64,000 nucleotides of DNA from Simplicispira sedimenti. Its GTDB lineage: Bacteria; Pseudomonadota; Gammaproteobacteria; Burkholderiales; Burkholderiaceae_C. The position numbers were made by a program, and so were the translations under genes. The notes beneath the pieces are model-generated. The model saw only the letters and a list, made by a program, of their open reading frames with translations. It ran no database searches and was not told the origin of the DNA. Shown piece after piece: positions 53,641-61,438 of the stretch; positions within the stretch are counted from its first letter, which is position 1; every line of letters starts with the position of its first letter. The DNA lies in assembly GCF_022760965.1 (NCBI RefSeq), contig NZ_JAKVIJ010000004.1, positions 186,001 through 250,000 on the forward strand, read 5' to 3'.

Positions 53641-54323
53641 GGTTTTGGTGCTTTCAATGTGGCCAACATGGCCGCAGCGGCAGACTGCTCTGCCGCCCTG
53701 CGCGATGCGCCCGAGCCGCGTTGCGCCAGTGCAAGTTCGGCAATGGCGCATTCAACTTCAAAGGTCTGCCGGTGGGCCACACCGGCCGTGCCCACCACAC
53801 GGTACTGCGGCAGCTGCATTTTGCGGCCCTGCAGCCACTCCTGCAACGCCGTCTTGGCATCCTTGGCGGCCGCCTGCATCTGCGGGTTGATTTCCACCGC
53901 CTCGTACAAGCGCAACACCAGCGCTTCAGCCACTGCATAGCCTGCATCCAGGTACACAGCACCAATCACGGCTTCCAGGGCATCGGCCAGGATGGAGGGG
54001 CGCTGGTGACCGCCGGAACGTGCTTCGCCCTCACCCAGGTGCAGCACCTGGTCCAGGCGCAGGTCTTTGGCCAGTTGGTGCAGCGTGCCTTCCTTGACAA
54101 GATTGGCGCGCACGCGCGACAAATCGCCTTCGTTTTGTGCCTGCAGGCGGAGGTACAGCAGCGTGGAGACGGCTAGGTTCAGCACCGAGTCACCCAAAAA
54201 TTCGAGGCGCTCGTTGTGCTCAGCACTGAAGCTGCGGTGCGTGACGGCACGCTGCAGCAGGGATGGATCGGAAAACCGGTGCTGCAGTCGGGATTGCAGC
54301 GAGGCTAGCGCGGGAGAGGACAC
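53637..54323 (-). CDS. rnc: Ribonuclease III
   Basis: A 228-residue enzyme: signature HNERLEFLGDSVLNLAVS (near residue 36), DALEAVIGAVYLDAGY with the second metal Glu, and a C-terminal dsRNA-binding domain (DAKTALQEWLQGRKMQLPQY, CAIAELALAQRGSGASRRAAEQSAAAAML split across). It cuts double-stranded RNA in rRNA and mRNA processing. Start is GTG at 54323, adjacent to the DUF4845 stop. Order lepB-DUF4845-rnc-era is standard in Betaproteobacteria. Confidence 0.96.
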   Translation of the reverse strand: MSSPALASLQSRLQHRFSDPSLLQRAVTHRSFSAEHNERLEFLGDSVLNLAVSTLLYLRLQAQNEGDLSRVRANLVKEGTLHQLAKDLRLDQVLHLGEGEARSGGHQRPSILADALEAVIGAVYLDAGYAVAEALVLRLYEAVEINPQMQAAAKDAKTALQEWLQGRKMQLPQYRVVGTAGVAHRQTFEVECAIAELALAQRGSGASRRAAEQSAAAAMLATLKAPKP

Positions 54324-54689
54324 CTAGTTGACCGAGTTCTCAAAACGATAGACCAGATAGGCTGGCCCCGCCAGGGGAATTTCACGCGAATATTTGAACG
54401 AGACAATGATCTTGTCACCGCGTTTTGTCACTTCCAGATCCTTGCCAGAGATCGATCTGATGTCGTCGATGGCCGCAGCTCTGTCAAAAGCGGCGCGGAT
54501 ATCGGGCACAGTTGAGTTTTCACGCGCTGCCTTGGTCGAAGCCTTACTGATCGCCTGATACTCCAGAAATATCGGAATCGATTGCCCCCCGATCGCAAAG
54601 GCTGCCACCGCGAACAGACCAAGAAAGATCACCCCGATGAACGACAGTCCCCGCTGGCGTGCCGGGCTGGTGGTACGTTGTGCTTGCAT
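54324..54689 (-). CDS. DUF4845 single-pass membrane protein
   Basis: A 121-residue protein with one N-terminal membrane helix (LSFIGVIFLGLFAVAAFAI, residues 15-33) after a basic start. The rest (IPIFLEYQAISKASTKAARE, GDKIIVSFKYSREIPLAGP) is the DUF4845 domain, found between lepB and rnc in Betaproteobacteria. Function is unknown. Type-II-pilin-like topology, outside the cytoplasm. The stop touches the rnc start. Confidence 0.9.
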   Translation of the reverse strand: MQAQRTTSPARQRGLSFIGVIFLGLFAVAAFAIGGQSIPIFLEYQAISKASTKAARENSTVPDIRAAFDRAAAIDDIRSISGKDLEVTKRGDKIIVSFKYSREIPLAGPAYLVYRFENSVN

Positions 54690-54731
54690 ATGTCACCCCC
54701 TCTTTGGAATTTGGCCGTTGCCGGGCCGGTG

Positions 54732-55706
54732 TCAGTGGAACGAACCAATGCGCTTGAGGTTGCCGAAGTTCATCCAGACAAAAAAAGCCTTGCCCACGAT
54801 GTGAGATTCGGGCACGAAACCCCAATAGCGCGAATCGAGCGAATTATCGCGGTTGTCACCCATCATGAAAAAGTGGCCTTCGGGCACCTTGCAGACCACC
54901 CCCTCGACACTGTAGCGGCATTGGTCTCGGTGCGCGAACTTGCTCGCCCCTTGCACAAACGCAGGCGCCTCGGGATAGCTGATCGCCTGGTGGCGGTGCT
55001 CACCCAACTGCTCCTCGAAGTGCTTGAAGTAGCGCAGGCTATCGCCCTCCAGGTAATCCGGCAAATCCTGCGTAGGGACAGGTTGGCCATTGATGGTCAG
55101 GCGCTTGTTCAGATAGGCCACCTCGTCGCCCGGCACCCCCACTACGCGCTTGATGTAGTCCAGGCTCGGCTGCGGTGGGTAGCGAAACACCACCACGTCT
55201 CCCCGTTGTGGCGCATTGCCTTCGGTGATCTTGGTGTGGATGACGGGCAAGCGCACGCCATAGGTGAACTTGTTCACCAGGATCAGGTCGCCCACCAGCA
55301 GCGTGGGGATCATGGAACCCGAGGGAATCTTGAACGGCTCGAACAGGAACGAGCGCAACACAAACACGGCAGCGATCACTGGGAAAAGCCCCGCCGTCCA
55401 GTCCAGCCACCAGGGCTGCATGAGCAGACGTTCCTTGGACTCGCGCACATCGATGTCCACCTGCGCAATGCCCATGCGATCCAGTTCTGCACGCCGCTGT
55501 GCGGCAGCGTCCTCGATGGCCTGGGCCGCACGCTTGCGCTGGGGCAAAAAGTAGAAGCGCTCTGCCAGCCAATAGGCCCCGGTCACCACGGTAGCCAGAA
55601 ACAACAGCAAGGCGAAGTTGCCCTCGATGGCGCCGAAGTACCAGGCACCGATGTACCCGGCAAACGCCGCCAGAACCAGCGACGTGAAGATCTGTACGGC
55701 CTGCAT
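54732..55706 (-). CDS. lepB: Signal peptidase I
   Basis: A 324-residue membrane protease with two N-terminal helices (residues 4-24, 33-50 and a third hydrophobic segment near 105-120). Catalytic Ser in IPSGSMIPTLLVGD, Lys in YIKRVVGVPGDEV, and GHFFMMGDNRDNSLDSRYWG near the C-terminus. It removes signal peptides on the periplasmic side. The ATG shares one base with the lepA stop, so the two are coupled. Confidence 0.97.
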   Translation of the reverse strand: MQAVQIFTSLVLAAFAGYIGAWYFGAIEGNFALLLFLATVVTGAYWLAERFYFLPQRKRAAQAIEDAAAQRRAELDRMGIAQVDIDVRESKERLLMQPWWLDWTAGLFPVIAAVFVLRSFLFEPFKIPSGSMIPTLLVGDLILVNKFTYGVRLPVIHTKITEGNAPQRGDVVVFRYPPQPSLDYIKRVVGVPGDEVAYLNKRLTINGQPVPTQDLPDYLEGDSLRYFKHFEEQLGEHRHQAISYPEAPAFVQGASKFAHRDQCRYSVEGVVCKVPEGHFFMMGDNRDNSLDSRYWGFVPESHIVGKAFFVWMNFGNLKRIGSFH

Positions 55707-57514
55707 CAGTCTTCCACCTGCAAAATGGCCAGGAAAGCCTCCTGAGGCACTTCGACCGAACCGATCTGTTTCATGCGTTTCTTGCCTGCCTTTTGTTTTT
55801 CGAGGAGCTTGCGCTTGCGGGTGATGTCACCGCCGTAGCATTTTGCCAGCACGTTCTTGCGCATGGCCTTGATGGTTTCGCGCGCGATGATGTTGGCGCC
55901 GATGGCCGCCTGGATGGCCACATCGAACATCTGGCGCGAGATGATCTCGCGCATCTTGGCCGCCACGGCACGTCCCCGGTACTGGGCCTGCGTGCGGTGC
56001 ACGATGATGGACAGCGCATCGACCTTCTCCCCGTTGAGGAGAATGTCCACCTTCACCACGTCGGAGGGCCTGTATTCCTTGAACTCGTAGTCCATGGACG
56101 CATAGCCGCGCGAAACCGATTTGAGCTTGTCGAAGAAGTCGAGCACGATCTCGCCCAGCGGCATATCGTAGGTCAGCATCACCTGGCGACCATGGTAGGC
56201 CATGTTGATCTGCACACCACGCTTCTGGTTGGCCAGGGTCATCACCGGCCCCACGTAGTCCTGCGGCATGTACAGGTGCACAGTCACTATGGGCTCGCGG
56301 ATCTCCTGAAGCTTGCCTTGCTCTGGCATCTTGGCGGGGTTTTCCACCATGATGACCTCGCCATCGGGCTTGACTACCTGGTACACCACGCTCGGTGCGG
56401 TGGTGATCAAGTCCTGGTCGAACTCACGCTCCAGGCGCTCCTGCACAATTTCCATGTGCAGCAGGCCCAGAAAGCCACAGCGGAAGCCAAAGCCCAGCGC
56501 CTGGCTCACCTCAGGCTCATAGTGCAGCGAGGCGTCGTTGAGCTTGAGCTTCTCCAGCGCATCGCGCAATTGGTCGTAGGCGCTCGCTTCGGTCGGGTAG
56601 AGGCCTGCAAACACCTGGGGCTGGATCTCCTTGAAGCCCGGCAAGGCCTCCGCCGCCGGCCCTGCATTGTTGGGCAGCTTTTTTTCCAGCGTGATGGTGT
56701 CACCCACCTTGGCCGCCTGCAGTTCCTTGATGCCACAGATCACATAACCCACCTCCCCCGCCCGCAAGGCATCGCGGGGAGAGTTGGCTGGGGTAAAAAC
56801 GCCCAGACTGCCCGCCTCATAGGCGGCACCCGTGGCCATCATCTTGATGCGCTCACCCAGGCGCAATTGACCATCGACCACGCGCACCAACATAACCACG
56901 CCGACATAGGTATCGAACCAGCTATCGATGATCATGGCCCGCAGCGGACCATCCGGGTTGCCGCGCGGCGCAGGCACCTTGGCCACGATGGCTTCGAGAA
57001 TCTCCTCAATCCCAATTCCCGTCTTGGCGGAGCAGGGAATGGCATCGCCCGCGTCGATGCCGATCACATCCTCAATTTCCGCCTTGGCGTTTTCCGGGTC
57101 CGACTGCGGCAAGTCCATCTTGTTGAGCACCGGCAGCACCTCGACCCCCAGGTCCAGCGCGGTATAGCAATTGGCGACCGTCTGAGCCTCCACGCCCTGG
57201 GACGCATCGACGACCAGCAACGCCCCTTCGCACGCCGACAGCGACCGGCTGACCTCATAAGAGAAGTCCACATGGCCCGGCGTATCGATGAGATTGAGGT
57301 TGTACACCTGACCGTCACGCGCCTTGTACTGCAGTGCTGCTGTCTGCGCCTTGATGGTGATGCCCCGCTCTTTCTCGATATCCATCGAGTCGAGCACCTG
57401 CGCTTCCATCTCCCGTTCGGCCAGGCCTCCACAGCGCTGGATCAGGCGGTCGGCCAGCGTGGACTTACCGTGGTCGATGTGCGCAATGATGGAGAAATTT
57501 CGGATGTGTTTCAT
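55706..57514 (-). CDS. lepA: Elongation factor 4 (LepA)
   Basis: A 602-residue translational GTPase: G1 IAHIDHGKSTLADRLIQR, switch GITIKAQT, G3 DTPGHVDF, G4 NKMDL, and the LepA-specific C-terminus ending with GNGKKRMKQIG-type residues (AGKKRMKQIGSVEVPQEAF). It promotes ribosome function and back-translocation, acting at low temperature or ionic stress. I chose ATG 57514, one codon after a possible TTG. Two terminator-like hairpins lie just upstream. Confidence 0.97.
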   Translation of the reverse strand: MKHIRNFSIIAHIDHGKSTLADRLIQRCGGLAEREMEAQVLDSMDIEKERGITIKAQTAALQYKARDGQVYNLNLIDTPGHVDFSYEVSRSLSACEGALLVVDASQGVEAQTVANCYTALDLGVEVLPVLNKMDLPQSDPENAKAEIEDVIGIDAGDAIPCSAKTGIGIEEILEAIVAKVPAPRGNPDGPLRAMIIDSWFDTYVGVVMLVRVVDGQLRLGERIKMMATGAAYEAGSLGVFTPANSPRDALRAGEVGYVICGIKELQAAKVGDTITLEKKLPNNAGPAAEALPGFKEIQPQVFAGLYPTEASAYDQLRDALEKLKLNDASLHYEPEVSQALGFGFRCGFLGLLHMEIVQERLEREFDQDLITTAPSVVYQVVKPDGEVIMVENPAKMPEQGKLQEIREPIVTVHLYMPQDYVGPVMTLANQKRGVQINMAYHGRQVMLTYDMPLGEIVLDFFDKLKSVSRGYASMDYEFKEYRPSDVVKVDILLNGEKVDALSIIVHRTQAQYRGRAVAAKMREIISRQMFDVAIQAAIGANIIARETIKAMRKNVLAKCYGGDITRKRKLLEKQKAGKKRMKQIGSVEVPQEAFLAILQVED

Positions 57515-57540
57515 CAACGGGAATCACGTTCAAAAAGAGA

Positions 57541-57557
57541 CCTGGCCCCAAGCCAGG
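57541..57557 (-). terminator. Second hairpin upstream of lepA
   Basis: On the minus strand CCTGGC-TTGGG-GCCAGG followed by TCTCTTTTTG. A weaker terminator-like fold between the first terminator and the lepA start. Confidence 0.5.
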
Positions 57558-57561
57558 CAAG

Positions 57562-57592
57562 AAAAAAGGGCGCGTCGACGGAAGACGCGCCC
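57562..57592 (-). terminator. Rho-independent terminator upstream of lepA
   Basis: On the minus strand GGGCGCGTC and GACGCGCCC form a perfect nine-pair stem (57592 down to 57568), followed by TTTTTT. It ends about 48 bases before the lepA start, so transcripts from the degP side would stop here. Confidence 0.85.
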
Positions 57593-57860
57593 TGAACCAA
57601 CAATCTGTGGCAACTGCGATGGTTGGAACTTCATTGTAGGCAAAAAGCCCCGCAGAAAATGACGATTTCGCAGCCTGCCCGAGGCGTTGCAGAGCGGCAA
57701 CAAGTACTTATGCACATTTTATCCACAAAGCACCCTTGCTGCCACAGAATATCCTGTGGTTGTCCTGTGGAGCAGTTGTGAAGTGCCGATGCGCATCCCG
57801 AATGACGAAATCCGGAGGCCTTGATATGCCAAATGACTGCCAATGGCGCCGCGCATTCTA
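57593..57860 (-). ncRNA. Candidate small RNA or lepA leader
   Basis: A gene-free region that ends in a strong terminator on the minus strand. Two promoter-like -10 elements read toward it: TGT-TAGAAT (extended -10, 57863-57855) and TACAAT (57638-57633). Transcripts would be about 290 or 65 bases. No -35 is clear. It could be a small RNA gene or an attenuated lepA leader. It is not a recognised Rfam-type fold to my eye. Confidence 0.3.
57708..57727 (+). promoter_or_regulatory. Tandem DnaA-box pair
   Basis: TTATGCACA (57708-57716) and TTATCCACA (57719-57727) both match the E. coli DnaA-box consensus TTATNCACA in the same orientation, two bases apart. A CCACAG-AATATC-CTGTGG palindrome follows at about 57742-57759. 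Candidate DnaA-binding locus in the degP-lepA gap. Confidence 0.55.
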
Positions 57861-57964
57861 ACAAATGGCATGGAGCCACCTCTTTGCACCCCAACCCTGC
57901 AAAGCCCTGAAGCTTGGCAGGGTTTGGGGAGATTTGCCGCCCTGGTGCGATAGCGGTTCAGCGC

Positions 57965-59437
57965 TCAACGCGATGGTCGGATCAGCGCGTACTGCGCCCA
58001 TTCGCCCCGGCGGAAGAGCACATTGACCGGCTTGCCCTTGTCGGCGCGTGCAACGGCGGCTTCAAAGTCTTTCACATTTGCCACCTCAGCGTTGGCAATG
58101 GCCAGGATCACATCCCCTTCGCGCAAGCCTGCACGGGCGGCGGCATCGGACGCAGCATCGACCCGCACGCCCCCACGCAACTTGAGCTCCTTCTTCTGCG
58201 CTTCGCTCAGATCAGAGATCGTGAGCCCCAGTTGCTGCGCCGCAGCCGACGACTTGGAACGGGGTTCTCGGTCGGAAGTTTTCACCGCCGTCTTGTCGGG
58301 CTCCACCTCGGCAATCACGATGGACAAATCCTTGGACTGCCCTCTGCGGAACACGGTGACCGTGCTCTTGGTCCCCGGCTTGGTGTTGCCCACCATGCGC
58401 GGCAGGTCCGCCAGCTTGTCAATTGACTTGCCATCGAAACGGATGATGATGTCTCCAGCCTCGATGCCCGCCTTGTCTGCGGGCGATCCACTTTCCACGC
58501 CCGTGACCAGCGCACCCTGTTGCTTGCCCAGGCCGATGGATTCAGCCACATCCCGCGTGACCTGCCCAATCTGCACCCCAATGCGTCCGCGCGTCACACG
58601 GCCGGTCGCACGGAGCTGATCGCTCACCTGCATGGCTTCGTCGATGGGAATGGCAAACGAAATGCCCATGAAGCCGCCGGAACGCGAATAGATTTGGCTG
58701 TTGATCCCCACCACTTCGCCACGCATGTTGATCAGCGGCCCGCCCGAGTTTCCGGGGTTGATCGCCACATCGGTCTGGATAAACGGCAGGTAGTCGCCGG
58801 TATCGCGCTGCTTCGCGCTCACAATGCCAGCCGTCACCGTGTTGTCCAGACCAAAGGGCGACCCGATGGCCATTACCCATTCGCCCACCCGCAGGCGGCT
58901 GGTATCTCCAATGCGCACGGCAGGAAGACCCGAGGCTTCGATCTTGACGACCGCCACATCGGTACGCTTGTCCGTACCCACAATGCGCGCCTTGAACTCG
59001 CGCTTGTCAGTCAGGGTCACAATGACCTCGGTGGCACCCTCCACCACATGTGCATTCGTCATCACATAGCCGTCGGCGCTGAGGATGAAACCCGAACCCA
59101 CGCCGCGGGGTTGCTCTTCCTCCTGCGGGCGCTGAGGACGCTGCTGGCGGGGAACATTGGGCATGGGGATACCGAAGCGTTTGAAAAACTCCTGCATCTC
59201 TTCGTCCATGCCATTGAAGCCACCTCGGCTGCTTACCTTCTCGGTCGTCCGGATGTTCACCACCGACGGCCCCACCAGCTCAACAAGATCCGTGAAATCA
59301 GGCAGACCGCGCACCGAGGACGCCGCGGGGACAGTGCCTTGGGCGCGCGCCACGCCGGTGGGACCCAGAGCCAAACCCAGGCCCATTGCTGCGGCCAGGG
59401 CGAGCACATTCCATTGCTTTGCAATTGTTGGATTCAT
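57965..59437 (-). CDS. degP: Periplasmic DegP/MucD-type serine protease
   Basis: A 490-residue protein. Signal peptide (AALAAAMGLGLALGPTGVARA, residues 13-33); trypsin-like domain with His in GYVMTNAHVVEGA, Asp in RTDVAVVKIEA and Ser in AINPGNSGGPLI; two PDZ domains (residues about 280-370 and 400-485). It degrades or refolds damaged periplasmic proteins. A sigma-E-type promoter lies 54 bases upstream (59491-59518), and it follows rseA in the rpoE block. Also called mucD or htrA in relatives. Confidence 0.94.
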   Translation of the reverse strand: MNPTIAKQWNVLALAAAMGLGLALGPTGVARAQGTVPAASSVRGLPDFTDLVELVGPSVVNIRTTEKVSSRGGFNGMDEEMQEFFKRFGIPMPNVPRQQRPQRPQEEEQPRGVGSGFILSADGYVMTNAHVVEGATEVIVTLTDKREFKARIVGTDKRTDVAVVKIEASGLPAVRIGDTSRLRVGEWVMAIGSPFGLDNTVTAGIVSAKQRDTGDYLPFIQTDVAINPGNSGGPLINMRGEVVGINSQIYSRSGGFMGISFAIPIDEAMQVSDQLRATGRVTRGRIGVQIGQVTRDVAESIGLGKQQGALVTGVESGSPADKAGIEAGDIIIRFDGKSIDKLADLPRMVGNTKPGTKSTVTVFRRGQSKDLSIVIAEVEPDKTAVKTSDREPRSKSSAAAQQLGLTISDLSEAQKKELKLRGGVRVDAASDAAARAGLREGDVILAIANAEVANVKDFEAAVARADKGKPVNVLFRRGEWAQYALIRPSR

Positions 59438-59490
59438 GGATTGCCTTTCGTCATGTCTTGGACAGCCGACGCCAAGGTCGGCATGCTCCA

Positions 59491-59518
59491 TCAGAAATGC
59501 GCGACGCCCATTGGTTCC
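59491..59518 (-). promoter_or_regulatory. Candidate sigma-E promoter for degP
   Basis: On the minus strand GGAACCA (59518-59512), 16 bases, then TCTGA (59495-59491), close to the E. coli RpoE consensus GGAACTT-N16-TCTGA. It is 54 bases before the degP ATG, and the rpoE gene lies two genes upstream. Confidence 0.6.
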
Positions 59519-59579
59519 GCAAGTGCCGTGATGGCGGCGCACTTGCCCCCAACCGAGTGGGCATGCCCAGGAGACCTTT

Positions 59580-60200
59580 TCAGCGCTGCGGCTCTTCCAG
59601 GTTGGCGTTGCGCAGGAAGCGCGCCGGCATCTGCAGCGCAGCTGCGCCACGGGACTGGCGGTGGGCAGCCACCAGTTCGTCAAGCCGGGGGTCACGCAGC
59701 ATCACGGGCTCTTGTGAAGACTGCTGAGCAGCCACCTGGGTACCCGCCGCCATCGCAGCAGCAGGCGCAGCAGCCATCTGGGCGCCCACCGCCCCCCCCC
59801 GGGTCGCTTCAAAAACGTTCCATCCCATCACCGACACCGCAGCCAAGGACGCAAGGCCTGCCACCATCTTCCAGCGGAACAAGGCCTGGTTGGCAGCTTC
59901 GGCACGCCCCACACCGGGAGCAGACTCGGATGGGAGCACACCTGAGTTCGCGGGATGCTGCGGGTACACCGATTCCTGTGCCAGGCGCTGGTGCAGATTG
60001 GCAAGAAACGCTTGGCTGTCATGTGCATGGTGGGCCAGTTCCGGCGAACGCAGCACATCCCCAATCACGTGGTACTCCTGCCATGCCTGGCGCCCCGACT
60101 CTTGCTCTGCGTAATGCAGGGCCTGGTGCCAATCTTCCGTCGGCAGTTGGCCGTCTGCCAACGCAGACAAGTGTTCACGCATTTTCAGTTCCTGGTCCAT
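59580..60200 (-). CDS. rseA: Sigma-E anti-sigma factor RseA (MucA)
   Basis: A 206-residue protein: cytoplasmic sigma-binding segment MDQELKMREHLSALADGQL then WQEYHVIGDVLRSPEL (residues 1-60), one membrane helix (MVAGLASLAAVSVMGWNVFE, about 112-131) and a periplasmic tail ending LQMPARFLRNANLEEPQR. It holds RpoE at the membrane until cleaved on envelope stress. I chose ATG 60200. No rseB/mucB lies between it and degP, whose start is only 142 bases away. Confidence 0.92.
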   Translation of the reverse strand: MDQELKMREHLSALADGQLPTEDWHQALHYAEQESGRQAWQEYHVIGDVLRSPELAHHAHDSQAFLANLHQRLAQESVYPQHPANSGVLPSESAPGVGRAEAANQALFRWKMVAGLASLAAVSVMGWNVFEATRGGAVGAQMAAAPAAAMAAGTQVAAQQSSQEPVMLRDPRLDELVAAHRQSRGAAALQMPARFLRNANLEEPQR

Positions 60201-60249
60201 GCTCTCACCTGCTTTTCTGTGCCATCCACATCTTTCTTGCCTCGAGCCG

Positions 60250-60891
60250 CTACCAACGTTTGCCGGTGCGGTTTTCCAACAAGGGGCGCACACGCGCCGA
60301 AATTGCCTCCCGCGCACGGAAGATGCGCGACCGCACCGTGCCAATCGGGCAGGCCATGGCGGTGGCAATTTCTTCGTAACTCAGGCCCTCGATCTCGCGC
60401 AAGGTCACAGCCTGGCGCAAGTCCTCGGGCAAAGCCTCCATGGCGGCGTTGACGGCAGCAGCGATTTCCTGGGCGGCCAACACCGTCTCGGGGGTCTCGT
60501 CGCTGGTTAGTTCCGGGCCGATACGAGAAGTTTCATTTTCCTCCGCATCGCTGCTGCGCAATGCGCCCTCAAACACCACCGGATCGCGCTTCAGGTCCAT
60601 GAGCGCCTTTTTGGCGGTATTGACGGCGATACGGTACAGCCAGGTGTAAAACTGCGCCTCACCGCGAAACTGGTGCAGTGCCCGGTAGGCACGCAGAAAG
60701 GTCTCCTGTGCAATATCCTGCACCAGGTCGCTGTCGCGCACCATGCGACCAATCAGGCGCTCAATGCGTCGCTGGTACTTGATTACCAGCAAGTCGTAGG
60801 CCCGCAGATCGCCTGCCACGGTGCGCTCGACCAGCAGCAGGTCACTGTCGGTGGGGGTTTCCTGCGGCAAAGTGGGCGTGGGGTCGGTCAT
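60250..60891 (-). CDS. rpoE: RNA polymerase sigma-E factor
   Basis: A 213-residue ECF sigma factor: region 2 DLVQDIAQETFLRAYRALHQ and FYTWLYRIAVNTAKKAL (residues 56-92), acidic linker, region 4 LPEDLRQAVTLREIEGLSYE and IATAMACPIGTVRSRIFRAR. It drives the envelope-stress regulon. It lies upstream of rseA, and a likely target, degP, follows. The gene order with fabF is usual for the order. Confidence 0.96.
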   Translation of the reverse strand: MTDPTPTLPQETPTDSDLLLVERTVAGDLRAYDLLVIKYQRRIERLIGRMVRDSDLVQDIAQETFLRAYRALHQFRGEAQFYTWLYRIAVNTAKKALMDLKRDPVVFEGALRSSDAEENETSRIGPELTSDETPETVLAAQEIAAAVNAAMEALPEDLRQAVTLREIEGLSYEEIATAMACPIGTVRSRIFRAREAISARVRPLLENRTGKRW

Positions 60892-60916
60892 GGGTGGGAA
60901 TGGAATTCACAGGCCC

Positions 60917-61408
60917 TCACCCGGCAGGCGGCGAAGGATCCAGAGGCATGTTGATGCCAGCCGTCTCGGCGCGCGAATATACCGCACGGCGCAGGTCGTT
61001 CCAGCGTTCGGGGTGCGCCCGGCGCTCCAACCAGAGCCAACATGGGGGTTGATCCGCCGACTCCAAGCGCACCAGCATGAAGCGCTGCAGATCGGCATGC
61101 ACGCACAGGTAGGCACCATCGACGGATCGGCCAGCGCTCTTCAGCTCCCAATGTGCCCCGCCCCAGTGCAGATCGCCCGTCGGAAGCGCGCGCCAAAAAC
61201 GCAGAGCGAGCGCCACTACCACGCTCCAAGTGGCAAAGACCGCCCCCACCACCCACCACGGATGGCGCCAGGCGCCTTGTGCAACCCAGTAGCCCACAGC
61301 CAGCAAACCGCCAAAGGCGATTGACCCGCACCCTGCCGCCAACACCGCACTGCGCCCCACGGGATACAGAACCGCAGGCGCGCGCCAGCGCGTGGCCGCC
61401 AGATTCAT
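60917..61408 (-). CDS. YgfX/CptA-like small membrane protein
   Basis: A 163-residue protein with two membrane helices (about residues 22-42 and 48-70; WWVVGAVFATWSVVVALALRF) and a tail with WRALPTGDLHWGGAHWELKSAG and LVRLESADQPPCWLWLERR. The layout resembles the toxin/assembly protein YgfX/CptA and similar proteins between fabF and rpoE in Betaproteobacteria. I would not call it a toxin. Function unknown. Confidence 0.7.
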   Translation of the reverse strand: MNLAATRWRAPAVLYPVGRSAVLAAGCGSIAFGGLLAVGYWVAQGAWRHPWWVVGAVFATWSVVVALALRFWRALPTGDLHWGGAHWELKSAGRSVDGAYLCVHADLQRFMLVRLESADQPPCWLWLERRAHPERWNDLRRAVYSRAETAGINMPLDPSPPAG

Positions 61409-61438
61409 TGCAAGGCGGGCATGGAACAGGGAAAAGAC

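Noticed and set aside
55793..57595. 600-codon plus-strand frame
   Set aside because: Antisense of lepA; His/Gln/Leu-rich shadow without domains.
58520..60379. 619-codon plus-strand frame
   Set aside because: Antisense of degP and rseA; no family motif or ribosome binding site.
60917..61408. Toxin of a toxin-antitoxin pair (YgfX/CptA)
   Set aside because: No partner antitoxin gene beside it; the same small membrane gene occurs between fabF and rpoE in relatives as I recall.
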